Shown here: positions 31,682 to 41,048 of the stretch, piece after piece
Layout: every line of letters starts with the position of its first letter
How positions within the stretch are numbered: position 1 is the stretch's first letter
From: Streptomyces sp. 2131.1
GTDB lineage: Bacteria > Actinomycetota > Actinomycetes > Streptomycetales > Streptomycetaceae
Assembly (NCBI RefSeq): GCF_900105515.1
Contig: NZ_FNSY01000001.1
Span: 3,720,001-3,784,000, forward strand
Length of the DNA stretch: 64,000 bases
Reading direction: 5' to 3'
Notes under the pieces: model-generated
What the model was told of the DNA's origin: nothing
Database searches by the model: none
The model's input: only the letters and a program-made list of their open reading frames with translations
Made by a program: the position numbers and the translations under genes

Positions 31682-32200
31682 ATGCTCACGACCCTTCATA
31701 CGGCCTATTCCGACACCCGTGCCGCCGACCTGGCCTGGGCGCTGGGGCGCGAACCGCTCCCCGCGCTGGCCGTCCTCGACCTGGAACTCGCCGGTGCCAC
31801 CATGCAGTTGCGGCTGCTCGGCGCCTCCCACCAGGTCCTCCTGGAGGAGGAGCGCGGCAGCTGCTCCGAGACCGTCGCCTGTATGCCCGGCAGCAGCACC
31901 CCACTGCCCCTGGGCGTGGCCAAGCGGATCGGCGACTGGGAGTACGAGTTCGCGGCGCGCGTCGAGACGCTGGGCGCGGGCTCCTTCGCCGGTCGCGCCC
32001 AGGAGCTGCTGGCGCTCGTCGCCGACCACCCGCACGGGCTGGCCGGTACGTTCCCGGGCAGCCCGCACGCCTTCACCGCCATGCTCGCCCAGCGGGCCGA
32101 GGGCCAGGTGCGGTGGCGCACCTGGCACGCGTACCCGCAGGAGGGGCAACTCGTGGTGACGCGGACCCGGGTGGGCGTGCGCATGCCGGCGGCGCTGTGA
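31682..32200 (+). CDS. DUF2617 family protein
   Basis: 172 residues from ATG 31682. The sequence MLTTLHTAYSDTRAADLAWAL, then LDLELAGATMQLRLLGASHQVL, and the end GQVRWRTWHAYPQEGQLVVT match the DUF2617 family common in actinobacteria. It has no membrane segment. I recall this family beside membrane spermidine-synthase-like genes in Streptomyces, as seen here (85-bp gap). Function unknown; a role linked to polyamine-like modification is only a guess from context. Confidence 0.8.
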   Translation: MLTTLHTAYSDTRAADLAWALGREPLPALAVLDLELAGATMQLRLLGASHQVLLEEERGSCSETVACMPGSSTPLPLGVAKRIGDWEYEFAARVETLGAGSFAGRAQELLALVADHPHGLAGTFPGSPHAFTAMLAQRAEGQVRWRTWHAYPQEGQLVVTRTRVGVRMPAAL

Positions 32201-32284
32201 CGGAGGGCGACTGCGCCTCGGGTGCGCCAGTTACACCCTTGTGGGTGACAAGCGGCACGCAGTCAGTGACGTAGCGTTCGCGGC

Positions 32285-33883
32285 ATGATCGACCAGCAGG
32301 TGTCGCTGCGAGGGGGCGCGGCGCGGCTTCCCGTCAGGCCGAGGACCGGTCGGTATCTCGTGCTGGCCGCCGTATTCGTGTGTGCCGCCTGCGGACTGGT
32401 GTACGAACTCGAACTGGTCGCCCTCGCCTCCTACTTGATCGGCGACTCGGTCACCCAGGCGTCCGTCGTGCTCTCCGTGATGGTGTTCGCGATGGGGATC
32501 GGCTCGCTCCTCGCGAAACGTTTACGCAGCCGGGCGGCGGTGGGCTTCGGGCTGATCGAGGCGGCGCTCGCCCTGGTCGGGGGCTTCTCGGCGCTGGTGC
32601 TCTACGCGTCGTTCGCCTGGTTCGGCGAGTCGAGATACGCGCTGGTCGGGTTCTCGCTGACGATCGGCATCCTGATCGGCGCGGAGATCCCCCTGCTCAT
32701 GACGCTGATCCAGCGGGTGGACCGGCAGGACGCGGGCGGCGCGGTCGCCGATCTGTTCGCGGCGGACTACGTGGGGGCGCTCGTCGGCGGCCTCGCCTTC
32801 CCGTTCCTGCTGCTGCCGATGCTCGGCCAGCTCACCGGCGCGCTGCTGACCGGAGCGGTCAACGCGGCGGCGGGCGGGGCCCTGGTGCTCTGGGTGTTCC
32901 GGCGCGACATCGCGCCCCGGTCCCGGTGGCTGCTGATCACCGCCAACGTGACGGTGATCGCCGTGCTCGCCACGGCCGCGGTGCTGGCCGACGACTTCGA
33001 GCGGGCGGCGCGGCGCGCGGTGTACGGGGACCAGGTCCGGGTCGCCGTGCAGACCGATGTGCAGGAGGTCGTGCTGACCGGGGCCGGCGGCAGCTCCCTG
33101 GACCTCTACCTGGACGGGCGGCTGCGGGTCAGCGCGCGCGACGAGTACCGCTACCACGAGGCGCTGGTGCACCCCGCGATGAACGGGCCGCATGCCCGGG
33201 TCCTGGTCCTCGGCGGCGGCGACGGCCTCGCGGCGCGGGAGGTGCTGCGCTACCCGGACGTGCGGAGCGTGACGCTGGTGGAGCTGGACCCCGCCGTCAC
33301 CCGACTGGCCCGTACGGACCACGCGCTCTCCGCGCTGAACGCGCACGCGCTGGACGACCCCCGCACGACGGTCGTGACCGGTGACGCGTTCACCTGGCTG
33401 CGGACCGCCCCCGGCCGCTACGACGTGGTGATCTCCGACCTGCCCGACCCCGGTATCTCGGCGAGCACGAAGCTCTACTCGGCGGAGTTCTACGGCCTGG
33501 TCTCCGAGGCCCTCGCGGCGGACGGCCGGCTCGTGGTGCACGCGGGCCCGCCTCTCGCCCGGCCGCGCACGTTCTGGACGGTCGACGCGTCGATGCGGGC
33601 GGCCGGAATGCACCCGCGCCCCTATCGGATCAGCGGGCGCTCCTCCGGCTTCGCGGTGGGCCCCGACCGGGCCGGGGGCGGTGCGGACGGGGACCGCGGC
33701 TGGGGGTTCCTGCTGGCCGGTACGGCCACGAGGCCCACGCTCGGCCTGGCACCCGACGGGCCCGCGCTGCGCTCGCTGAGCGTCCCGGGGCTGCTGGACG
33801 CGGGGCGCCTGGCCGAGGCCGGGCGGCTGCCGGGCCTGGCGCCGTCGACGCTGGTGCACCCGCGCTACTGGGAGGAGCGGTGA
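32285..33883 (+). CDS. Membrane-bound spermidine-synthase-like protein
   Basis: 532 residues from ATG 32285. The first 220 residues form about seven membrane helices (CGLVYELELVALASYLIGDSV in the first). The cytoplasmic C-terminal domain has the aminopropyltransferase/methyltransferase fold: YRYHEALVHPAM, VLVLGGGDGLAAREVL near 308 and DVVISDLPDP near 375. The Asp in SDLPDP corresponds to the catalytic Asp region of spermidine synthases. Membrane fusions of this type are common in bacteria; substrate and product are unproven. It follows the DUF2617 gene. Confidence 0.88.
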   Translation: MIDQQVSLRGGAARLPVRPRTGRYLVLAAVFVCAACGLVYELELVALASYLIGDSVTQASVVLSVMVFAMGIGSLLAKRLRSRAAVGFGLIEAALALVGGFSALVLYASFAWFGESRYALVGFSLTIGILIGAEIPLLMTLIQRVDRQDAGGAVADLFAADYVGALVGGLAFPFLLLPMLGQLTGALLTGAVNAAAGGALVLWVFRRDIAPRSRWLLITANVTVIAVLATAAVLADDFERAARRAVYGDQVRVAVQTDVQEVVLTGAGGSSLDLYLDGRLRVSARDEYRYHEALVHPAMNGPHARVLVLGGGDGLAAREVLRYPDVRSVTLVELDPAVTRLARTDHALSALNAHALDDPRTTVVTGDAFTWLRTAPGRYDVVISDLPDPGISASTKLYSAEFYGLVSEALAADGRLVVHAGPPLARPRTFWTVDASMRAAGMHPRPYRISGRSSGFAVGPDRAGGGADGDRGWGFLLAGTATRPTLGLAPDGPALRSLSVPGLLDAGRLAEAGRLPGLAPSTLVHPRYWEER

Positions 33884-33953
33884 GGCGGTCGCGAGCCACT
33901 GCGGGGTGCGGAAGCGCTGACGAGTCGGCCGGGGCTGAGTAGGCTCGCTTCCC

Positions 33954-35051
33954 ATGGAGCATGAGGTGTTCGTACCGGTTCCGGTCCCGGCCCTGCGGCG
34001 GACGCTGGGTGACCCCGCCCGGGTCGCCCGCTGCGTACCGGGGTTCCAGCAGGACGCCGACGTGTCGGCGGACCCCCTGACGGGCCGGCTCAGAATCCGG
34101 GCCGGCGGCCACACCATCACCTACCGGGGGGCGCTGCGCCTCACCGCGCTGCCCGGCGACCCGGACGTGGACTCCGTGCACGCCGTCCTGGTGGAGGGCG
34201 AGGGCGCGGAAGCCCGGGGCGGCGGTTCGGCGAAGCTGTCGCTGACCCTCCGGCTGACGGAGGGCGAGGAGGGCACGTCGATCGCCTTCGAGGGCACGGC
34301 CGGCGGCGACGGGCGCCTGCGCGACCTCGAACCGGCGGCCGCGCTGTCGACGGTCCACCGCCTGCTGGACCGGTTCGCGCAGCAGCTCGTGACGGAGTCG
34401 CTGGCCGCCCGGGGCGAGGGCGCGGCCGACGAGGCGTGGGGCGGTGCCGCAGCGGTCCCGGGCGACGCGGCCGGTGCGTCCGGCAGCGTGCCCTCCGGCG
34501 GTGCGGCCGCCGACGAGGAGCCGGGCGCCGCCGAGGTCTCCGCCGATGAGCTGGCGGTCGGGGAAGCCGTGGAGCAGGCGCTCGAAGAGGCCGCCGAGGA
34601 GGCGGACCAGACCGGCCCCGAACCCGCGGCCGGCTCCCCGCTCAGCGGATCGGGCCCCGTGAGCGGCGCCGACGAGACGCTGCCCACCCACGAGGCCGCC
34701 CCCGATGAGGCCCCGGGCGCCGAGCAGCCGGGGGAGGCGGGCGGGCAGGAGCCGGTGGACCCGGAGTCCCTGTTCGACGCGCCCATCCCGCCGTCGTCGC
34801 TGGATCCGGTCGCCGGGATCGAGTTCACCGTGCCGGACGGGCCGCCCGCCGAGGCCGCGCACGCCCGGCGCACCATGATCGGGCGCAGCGCGGAGGAGGT
34901 CGACCACGCCCCGCCGCGCGGCCGGTACGCCCCCGTGCCCTCGCCCGACTCGGGCGGTGCGGGTGCCACGCTGCGCTGGGTCGCCCCGGCCGCTGCGCTG
35001 GCCATCGCCTCGGCGGTGGTCGTCAGCCGGGCGTTGCGGCGCCGGAGGTAG
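33954..35051 (+). CDS. CoxG-like (SRPBCC) protein with acidic linker and C-terminal membrane anchor
   Basis: 365 residues from ATG 33954. Residues 1-150 fit the CoxG/SRPBCC fold (MEHEVFVPVPVPALRRTLGD, RVARCVPGFQQ, GRLRIRAGGHTITYRG). A long Ala/Glu/Pro/Gly-rich acidic linker follows (about 155-290). Near the end, LRWVAPAAALAIASAVVV is a single membrane helix followed by SRALRRRR. In carbon monoxide dehydrogenase clusters CoxG anchors the enzyme to the membrane. No CO dehydrogenase genes lie in this window, so the partner is unknown. Confidence 0.8.
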   Translation: MEHEVFVPVPVPALRRTLGDPARVARCVPGFQQDADVSADPLTGRLRIRAGGHTITYRGALRLTALPGDPDVDSVHAVLVEGEGAEARGGGSAKLSLTLRLTEGEEGTSIAFEGTAGGDGRLRDLEPAAALSTVHRLLDRFAQQLVTESLAARGEGAADEAWGGAAAVPGDAAGASGSVPSGGAAADEEPGAAEVSADELAVGEAVEQALEEAAEEADQTGPEPAAGSPLSGSGPVSGADETLPTHEAAPDEAPGAEQPGEAGGQEPVDPESLFDAPIPPSSLDPVAGIEFTVPDGPPAEAAHARRTMIGRSAEEVDHAPPRGRYAPVPSPDSGGAGATLRWVAPAAALAIASAVVVSRALRRRR

Positions 35052-35072
35052 CGGCGCCAGTAGGGTCGTCCC

Positions 35073-35870
35073 GTGAGCAGCAGCGAGAAGGACGTCCGGC
35101 TCTCCGTCGGCGACACAGAGTTGACCGTGAACCCCGCCAACGGCTGCCGTATCAGCAGCCTGCGGATCGGCGGTACCGAACTGCTGCGGCAGGGGGAGCG
35201 GTACGGCTGCTTCCCGATGGTGCCGTGGTGCGGCCGGACCGAGAACGGGCAGTTCCGGGACGGCGGCGTCCTCCACCAGCTGCCGCTGACCGCGCCGCCG
35301 CACGCCATCCACGGCACCGGCCGCGACACGGCCTGGCGCACGGCCCTGGAGAGCGGGACGCAGGCGTCGTTCTTCTACGACCTGGCCGACCCCTGGCCGT
35401 ACCCGGGCCGGGTCACCCAGACCTTCGAACTGGCCGAGGACTCCCTCACGTTGGCCTTCGGCATCGAGACGTACGGGAACTCCTTCCCGGCGCAGGCGGG
35501 CTGGCACCCGTGGTTCCACCGCCGCCTGGACGGCGGTGAGGAGGTCCGTATCGACTTCGACGCCGCCTGGCAGGAGGAACGCGGCGAGAACCACCTGCCG
35601 ACCGGCCGCCGGATCCCGCCCCTGCCCGGCCCCTGGGACGACTGCTTCGGGATGCCGGACGGTGTCGACGTCACGCTGACCTGGCCGCGGCAGCTGGAGC
35701 TGACGGTGAAGAGCCGGTCCGAGTGGGTCGTGATCTACGACGAGCAGGACGAGGCGGTCTGCGTGGAGCCGCAGTCCGGCCCGCCGAACGGGCTGAACAC
35801 CGACCCGCGCTACGTCACCCCGATCGAGCCGCTGGAGATCGCCACCACCTGGAGCTGGCGCCGGCTCTGA
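35073..35870 (+). CDS. Aldose 1-epimerase family protein
   Basis: 265 residues from GTG 35073. VNPANGCRISSLRIGG, FPMVPWCGRTENGQF and HAIHGTGRDTAW include the conserved active-site Arg and His region, and AGWHPWFHRRL supplies the second conserved His. The C-terminus PPNGLNTDPRYVTPIEP carries the conserved Pro-Asn and Glu. It belongs to the mutarotase superfamily, acting on the anomeric carbon of a free or phosphorylated sugar. It is 21 bp after the CoxG-like gene and 80 bp before pyrE. Confidence 0.88.
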   Translation: MSSSEKDVRLSVGDTELTVNPANGCRISSLRIGGTELLRQGERYGCFPMVPWCGRTENGQFRDGGVLHQLPLTAPPHAIHGTGRDTAWRTALESGTQASFFYDLADPWPYPGRVTQTFELAEDSLTLAFGIETYGNSFPAQAGWHPWFHRRLDGGEEVRIDFDAAWQEERGENHLPTGRRIPPLPGPWDDCFGMPDGVDVTLTWPRQLELTVKSRSEWVVIYDEQDEAVCVEPQSGPPNGLNTDPRYVTPIEPLEIATTWSWRRL

Positions 35871-35950
35871 GCGCGCAACCCGGCCGGCGGGCGGGCGGGA
35901 CCGGACTCGGGCGGGCCGCCGCGGGAAACGCGCGCCTTATCCTCGTAGCC

Positions 35951-36490
35951 ATGACTGACGTACGCGCTGAGCTGCTCCAGCAGATCAAGGACAAGGCCGT
36001 GGTCCACGGCAAGGTGACGCTCTCCTCCGGCCTGGAGGCCGACTGGTACATCGATCTGCGCCGCATCACGCTGGACGGCAAGGCCGCCCCCATGGTCGGC
36101 CAGGTCATGCTCGACGTGACGGCGGAGCTGGACTACGACTGCGTGGGCGGCCTGACGCTCGGCGCCGACCCGGTCGCCACGTCGATGCTGCACGCCTCCG
36201 CCGCCCGGGGCCAGGAGCTGGACGCCTTCGTCGTCCGCAAGGCGCAGAAGGCCCACGGGATGCAGCGCCGGATCGAGGGCGCGGACGTCAAGGGCCGTCG
36301 CTGCCTCGTTGTTGAGGACACCTCGACGACCGGCGGTTCGCCGCTGACCGCCGTCGAGGCCGTGCGCGAGGCCGGTGGCGAGGTGGTCGCCGTGGCCGTG
36401 ATCGTGGAGCGCGGTGCGGCCCCGGCCATCGCCGAGGCGGGCCTCCCGTACGTCCACGTCTACACGGTTCCGGACCTCGACCTGGCGTGA
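35951..36490 (+). CDS. pyrE: Orotate phosphoribosyltransferase
   Basis: 179 residues from ATG 35951. KVTLSSGLEADWYIDLR is the PyrE N-terminal signature. GGLTLGADPVATSM binds pyrophosphate. CLVVEDTSTTGGSPLTAVE near 117-135 is the PRPP motif. It converts orotate to OMP in pyrimidine synthesis. Other pyr genes are not in this window. A hairpin terminator that contains a parS palindrome lies 18 bp after the stop. Confidence 0.96.
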   Translation: MTDVRAELLQQIKDKAVVHGKVTLSSGLEADWYIDLRRITLDGKAAPMVGQVMLDVTAELDYDCVGGLTLGADPVATSMLHASAARGQELDAFVVRKAQKAHGMQRRIEGADVKGRRCLVVEDTSTTGGSPLTAVEAVREAGGEVVAVAVIVERGAAPAIAEAGLPYVHVYTVPDLDLA

Positions 36491-36507
36491 CCTGCGGGTT
36501 TCTTCGG

Positions 36508-36539
36508 AGGCGGTCGGTTTCACGTGAAACCGGCCGCCT
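36508..36539 (+). terminator. pyrE terminator containing a parS site
   Basis: AGGCGGTCGGTTTCAC pairs with GTGAAACCGGCCGCCT (one wobble) and is followed by TTT. The centre of the inverted repeat is the parS palindrome. Confidence 0.75.
36517..36530. promoter_or_regulatory. parS centromere-like site (ParB binding)
   Basis: GTTTCACGTGAAAC is a perfect 14-bp palindrome and an exact match to the core parS sequence bound by ParB in Streptomyces. Confidence 0.9.
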
Positions 36540-36618
36540 TTGTCGTAACCCTGCGAACGGGGACCGCCGATCCTGGGGGACACCGCCGGGTGGAGCCGGA
36601 AGCAGAGTCTGGGAAGAT

Positions 36619-36642
36619 GGGGGCGACGATGACGTCGCCCCC
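36619..36642 (+). other. Hairpin in the fba leader region
   Basis: GGGGGCGAC and GTCGCCCCC form a perfect 9-bp stem with a 6-nt loop, 48 bp before the fba start codon. It could be an operator or leader RNA structure. Confidence 0.45.
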
Positions 36643-36690
36643 AGGTCAGGGACCCAGCACGCACACCCGCACATCCCAAGGAGCGGACAG

Positions 36691-37713
36691 ATGCCCATCG
36701 CAACCCCCGAGGCATACGCCGAGATGCTCGACCGGGCGAAGGCAGGCAAGTTCGCCTACCCGGCCATCAACGTGACGTCGACCCAGACCCTGCACGCCGC
36801 CCTGCGCGGCTTCGCGGAGGCCGAGAGCGACGGCATCGTGCAGATCTCGACCGGCGGCGCGGAGTTCCTGGGCGGCCAGTACAACAAGGACATGGTCACG
36901 GGCGCCGTCGCGCTGGCCGAGTTCGCGCACATCGTCGCCGCCAAGTACGACATCACCGTCGCGCTGCACACCGACCACTGCCCCAAGGACAAGCTGGACG
37001 GCTACGTCCGCCCGCTGCTCGACGTCTCCGCCGAGCGCGTCGCCAAGGGTCTGAACCCGCTGTTCCAGTCGCACATGTGGGACGGCTCGGCCGAGACGCT
37101 CTCCGACAACCTGGCCATCGCCCAGGAGCTGCTGGCCAAGGCCGCCGCCGCCAAGATCATCCTTGAGGTCGAGATCACCCCGACCGGTGGCGAGGAGGAC
37201 GGCGTCACCCACGAGATCAACGACGAGCTCTACACGACCGTCGACGACGCGCTGCGCACCGCCGAGGCGCTCGGCCTGGGCGAGAAGGGCCGCTACCTGC
37301 TGGCCGCCTCCTTCGGCAACGTGCACGGCGTCTACAAGCCGGGCAACGTCGTCCTGCGTCCGGAGCTCCTCAAGGACCTCCAGGAGGGCGTCGGCGCCAA
37401 GTACGGCAAGACCTCCCCGTTCGACTTCGTCTTCCACGGCGGCTCCGGCTCCACCGCCGAGGAGATCGCCACCGCGCTGGAGAACGGCGTCGTGAAGATG
37501 AACCTCGACACCGACACCCAGTACGCCTTCACCCGCCCGGTCGCGGACCACATGTTCCGCAACTACGACGGTGTCCTGAAGGTCGACGGCGAGGTCGGCA
37601 ACAAGAAGACCTACGACCCCCGCACCTGGGGCAAGGCCGCCGAGGGCGGCATGGCCAAGCGCGTCACGGAGGCCTGCGCCAACCTGCGCTCCACCGGCAC
37701 CAAGCTGAAGTAA
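36691..37713 (+). CDS. fba: Class II fructose-bisphosphate aldolase
   Basis: 340 residues from ATG 36691, with AAGGAG 8 nt upstream. FAYPAINVTSTQTLHAAL starts the barrel. VALHTDHC carries a zinc-binding His and the catalytic Asp, EVEITPTGGEEDGV the second metal-binding segment, SFGNVHGVY a further zinc His, and FVFHGGSGS the phosphate loop with the third zinc His. It is the central glycolytic/gluconeogenic enzyme splitting fructose 1,6-bisphosphate. The strong codon bias (nearly all G/C third positions) fits high expression. Confidence 0.97.
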   Translation: MPIATPEAYAEMLDRAKAGKFAYPAINVTSTQTLHAALRGFAEAESDGIVQISTGGAEFLGGQYNKDMVTGAVALAEFAHIVAAKYDITVALHTDHCPKDKLDGYVRPLLDVSAERVAKGLNPLFQSHMWDGSAETLSDNLAIAQELLAKAAAAKIILEVEITPTGGEEDGVTHEINDELYTTVDDALRTAEALGLGEKGRYLLAASFGNVHGVYKPGNVVLRPELLKDLQEGVGAKYGKTSPFDFVFHGGSGSTAEEIATALENGVVKMNLDTDTQYAFTRPVADHMFRNYDGVLKVDGEVGNKKTYDPRTWGKAAEGGMAKRVTEACANLRSTGTKLK

Positions 37714-37731
37714 TTCCGTACGGATGTGTGG

Positions 37732-37767
37732 CGTGGGCCCGGCACCCCTCGGGGAGCCGGGCCCACG
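37732..37767 (+). terminator. fba terminator
   Basis: CGTGGGCCCGGC and GCCGGGCCCACG enclose an inner CCCC/GGGG hairpin, 19 bp after the fba stop. Confidence 0.88.
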
Positions 37768-37793
37768 GCATGTCCCGGCCCCGAGGAAGATCT

Positions 37794-38960
37794 GTGAGCA
37801 CGTCCTACGACTTCGACACCGTGATCGACCGCCGCGGAACCTGGTGCGTCCAGTGGGACGGGGTCGCGGACCGCTTCGGCGTGGACGGGCTGCTGCCGTT
37901 CACCATCTCCGACATGGACTTCGAGACGGCTCCCGAGGTGCTGGCGGCCCTCCGGGCCCGGCTCGACCACGGGGTGTTCGGCTACACGGACTGGCGGCTG
38001 GGCGACTTCCGCTCGGCCGTCGCCCACTGGTACGCGACCCGCTACGGCACCACCATCGACACCGGCCGACTGGTCTACGGGCCGTCGGTGCTCAGCCAGT
38101 TCTCCCAGATGCTCCAGATGTGGACGGCCGAGGGCGACGGCGTGGTCCTGCACACCCCCACGTACGACGGTTTCCGCAAGGCGGTCCACGGGCTCGGGCG
38201 GGAACTGCGCGGCGTGCCGCTCGGGGACACGGACGCGCTGGAGCGGGAGCTCGCGCGTCCGGACAGCAAGGTCCTCGTGGTGTGCTCCCCGCACAACCCG
38301 TCCGGCCGGGTCTGGACGGAGGCGGAGCTCGCCGGGATGGCCGCGCTCGCCGCGCGCCACGGGGTGGCCGTGATCAGCGACGAGATCCACGCGGACTTCG
38401 TGCACGACGGACGCCCGCACGTGCCCTGGACCCGGGTGGGCGGTGACGAACGCTGGGCCGTCGTCACCTCGGCCTCGAAGGCGTTCAACTTCCCGGCGCT
38501 CACCGGTTCGTACGGGCTCATCGGGCGGCCGGAGGACCGGACCGAGTACCTGCGCCGCATGGAGACGGCGGAGGGCCTCGCCTCACCGGCCGTGCTCTCG
38601 CTGACCGCGCACATCGCCGCGTACCGGGAGGGCGGGCCCTGGCTGGACGCGGTGCGCGCGTACGTCGCGGGGAACCTGGCGCTGGTCGCCGAGCGGCTGA
38701 ACACCGCGTTCCCCGAGCTCGCGTGGGAGCCGCCGCAGGCCGGGTACCTGGCCTGGATCGACCTGGGGCGCGCGGGCGTCCGGGACGACGAGGCGTTGCA
38801 GCGGGTGCTGATCGAGCGGGAGAAGGTCGCCGTGATGCCGGGCAGCTCGTACGGGGCGGAGGGCTTCGTGCGGCTGAACGTGGGGTGCGCGCGGGGCAAG
38901 GTCGAAGCGGGGCTCGACGCGCTGATCCGGGGGGTCGAGGCGGTACGCGTCTCCCCCTGA
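37794..38960 (+). CDS. MalY/PatB-family PLP C-S lyase or aminotransferase
   Basis: 388 residues from GTG 37794, with GAGGAAGA 4-11 nt upstream. PFTISDMDFETAPEV near 35-50, then GVFGYTDW, are hallmarks of the MalY/PatB group. CSPHNPSGRVW, VISDEIHADFV and TSASKAFNFPAL (PLP lysine) complete fold type I. Members cleave cystathionine or cysteine conjugates, and some act as aminotransferases. It is cytoplasmic, in its own transcript after fba. Confidence 0.88.
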   Translation: MSTSYDFDTVIDRRGTWCVQWDGVADRFGVDGLLPFTISDMDFETAPEVLAALRARLDHGVFGYTDWRLGDFRSAVAHWYATRYGTTIDTGRLVYGPSVLSQFSQMLQMWTAEGDGVVLHTPTYDGFRKAVHGLGRELRGVPLGDTDALERELARPDSKVLVVCSPHNPSGRVWTEAELAGMAALAARHGVAVISDEIHADFVHDGRPHVPWTRVGGDERWAVVTSASKAFNFPALTGSYGLIGRPEDRTEYLRRMETAEGLASPAVLSLTAHIAAYREGGPWLDAVRAYVAGNLALVAERLNTAFPELAWEPPQAGYLAWIDLGRAGVRDDEALQRVLIEREKVAVMPGSSYGAEGFVRLNVGCARGKVEAGLDALIRGVEAVRVSP

Positions 38961-39007
38961 GGGCCGTCCCGGTGGCCCGGCGGCGCCGTGCCGACGATGC
39001 TGAGGGC

Positions 39008-40534
39008 ATGGAGAAGAGCGAGGCGGACGGGCCCGGCATCCGGGTCGCCTCCGCCGCCGGGCGCTGGGTCGTCCTGACGACGGTGCTCGGGTCCAGCATG
39101 GCCATGCTCGACTCCACCGTCATCAACGTGGCCCTGCCCCGCATCGGCGAGGACCTCGGCACCGACCTGGCCGCGCTCCAGTGGACCGTCAACGCCTACA
39201 TGCTGACCCTCGCCGGGCTGATCCTCCTCGGCGGCTCGCTCGGCGACCGCTACGGGCGGCGGCGGGTCTTCGTCGTCGGCGTCGTCTGGTTCGCCGCCGC
39301 CTCGCTGGCCTGCGGCCTCGCGCCGAACGCCGCCGTGCTCATCGCCGCCCGCGCCCTCCAGGGTGTCGGCGGCGCCCTGCTCACGCCCGGGTCCCTGGCC
39401 CTGATCCAGGCGAGCTTCCATCCCGACGACCGGGCCCGCGCGGTGGGGCTGTGGTCCGGGTTCGGCGGGGTCGGGGCCGCCGTCGGGCCGTTCGTGGGCG
39501 GCTGGCTCGTCGACGGACCCGGCTGGCGCTGGGTGTTCCTGCTCAATCTGCCGCTCGCCGCCGTCTGCGTGCCCGTGGCGCTGCGCCACGTACCGGAGTC
39601 CCGTGACCCGCACGCGCACGGGCGCTTCGACGTCGTGGGCGCGGTCCTCGGGGCCCTGGCGCTCGCGCTGGTCACGTACGCGCTGATCGCGGCGCCGGGG
39701 CGGGGCGCCTCCCCGGTGGTGATCGGGGCGGCGCTGGGCGGGGTGGCCCTCGGGGTCGCCTTCGTCCAGGTCGAGCGGCGCAGGGCGGATCCGATGCTCC
39801 CGCCGTCGGTGTTCGCCTCACGGCAGTTCACCGCCGTCAATGTCGTCACCCTGTGCGTGTACGCGGCGCTGGGCGGCTACTTCTTCCTCTCCGCGATCCA
39901 GCTCCAGGTCGTCGCCGGGTACTCCGCCCTGGGCGCGGGCGCCGCGCTGCTGCCGACCACGCTGCTGATGCTGCTGTTCTCGGCCGCGTCCGGCGAGCTG
40001 GGCCAGCGCATCGGCCCGCGCGTCCCGCTGACCGCCGGGCCGCTGATCGCCGCCGGGGGGATGCTGCTGATGCTTCGGGTGGGGCCGGGCTCGGGCTCCG
40101 TCACCGGCTATCTGACCGACGTGCTGCCCGCCGTGGCCGTCCTCGGCGCCGGGCTGGTCACCGTGGTGGCGCCGCTCACCGCGTCCGTCCTGGCCTCCGT
40201 GGACACCGCCCGGGCCGGGCTCGCCAGTGGGATCAACAACGCCGCCGCCCGCGCCGCCGGCCTGATCGCGGTGGCCGCGCTGCCGCTGCTCGCCGGGATG
40301 GGGCCGGACGCCTACCGGGACGCCGGGGAGTTCGCCGCGACGTTCCGGCGGGCCATGCCGATGTGCGCCGGGCTGCTGGTGCTCGGAGCGCTGATCGCCT
40401 GGTCGACCGTACGCAGGCCGTCCGAGCCCGGGGCGGAGGCCGCACGGCGGCCGGAGTGCGCGGTGCACTGCGGTGTCACGAGCCCGCCGCTGGAACCCGC
40501 ACCGGAGACCGTTCGCCCGGAGACCACGGGCTGA
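39008..40534 (+). CDS. DHA2-family (14-TM) MFS efflux transporter
   Basis: 508 residues from ATG 39008. GSSMAMLDSTVINVALPRIGEDL is the DHA2 motif D1 in helix 1. LGDRYGRRRVF is motif A. ALQGVGGALLTPGSLALI is motif B/C-like. About fourteen hydrophobic segments follow, then a short hydrophilic tail. It is probably a proton-driven drug or metabolite exporter, similar to EmrB/QacA-type proteins. No adjacent TetR-like regulator is present. Confidence 0.9.
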   Translation: MEKSEADGPGIRVASAAGRWVVLTTVLGSSMAMLDSTVINVALPRIGEDLGTDLAALQWTVNAYMLTLAGLILLGGSLGDRYGRRRVFVVGVVWFAAASLACGLAPNAAVLIAARALQGVGGALLTPGSLALIQASFHPDDRARAVGLWSGFGGVGAAVGPFVGGWLVDGPGWRWVFLLNLPLAAVCVPVALRHVPESRDPHAHGRFDVVGAVLGALALALVTYALIAAPGRGASPVVIGAALGGVALGVAFVQVERRRADPMLPPSVFASRQFTAVNVVTLCVYAALGGYFFLSAIQLQVVAGYSALGAGAALLPTTLLMLLFSAASGELGQRIGPRVPLTAGPLIAAGGMLLMLRVGPGSGSVTGYLTDVLPAVAVLGAGLVTVVAPLTASVLASVDTARAGLASGINNAAARAAGLIAVAALPLLAGMGPDAYRDAGEFAATFRRAMPMCAGLLVLGALIAWSTVRRPSEPGAEAARRPECAVHCGVTSPPLEPAPETVRPETTG

Positions 40535-40622
40535 AGCGGCGCTGACCGGAACCCGTCGCCGCACCGGCCCCACTGCCCGCCTGGTTCCCCGGGAGGGGCC
40601 CGTGCCAGGCACACTGGGACCC

Positions 40623-41036
40623 ATGTCGATCCACGAGAACCTGCTCGGGGGCCCGCCCCCGACCCACCTGCCCGACGACCCGGAGCCGCGCGAGCTGCTC
40701 GCCGCGGGCACCGCGCCCGCCGATGTCGCCGCGAAGTACCCGACCTCCTCGCTGGCCTGGGCCCAGCTCGCCGACGAGGCGTTCGAGGGCGGCCGGGTCG
40801 TCGAGTCGTACGCCTACGCCCGCACCGGCTACCACCGCGGCCTCGACGCGCTGCGCCGGGCCGGCTGGAAGGGCCACGGCCCGGTGCCGTTCGAGCACGA
40901 GCCGAACCGCGGCTTCCTGCGTGCCCTGCACGCACTCGCGCGGGCCGCGCAGGCGATCGGTGAGCAGGAGGAGTACGAGCGCTGCTCGACGTTCCTGCGC
41001 GACTCCTCGCCGACCGCCGCCGAGACCCTCGGCTAG
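40623..41036 (+). CDS. DUF3151 family protein
   Basis: 137 residues from ATG 40623. The sequence MSIHENLLGGPPPTHLP, then YPTSSLAWAQLADEAF and SYAYARTGYHRGLDALRRAGWKG, matches the actinobacterial DUF3151 family. It is predicted to be all-helical and soluble, possibly TPR-like. I know of no characterised function. A terminator follows within 15 bp, so it is separate from the kyn genes. Confidence 0.88.
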   Translation: MSIHENLLGGPPPTHLPDDPEPRELLAAGTAPADVAAKYPTSSLAWAQLADEAFEGGRVVESYAYARTGYHRGLDALRRAGWKGHGPVPFEHEPNRGFLRALHALARAAQAIGEQEEYERCSTFLRDSSPTAAETLG

Positions 41037-41048
41037 CCCACTCCGTAC

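Noticed and set aside
37794..38960. MalY/PatB-like gene as part of a biosynthetic gene cluster with the MFS pump
   Set aside because: No scaffold biosynthetic genes are nearby; the adjacent genes are ordinary metabolism and have their own terminators.
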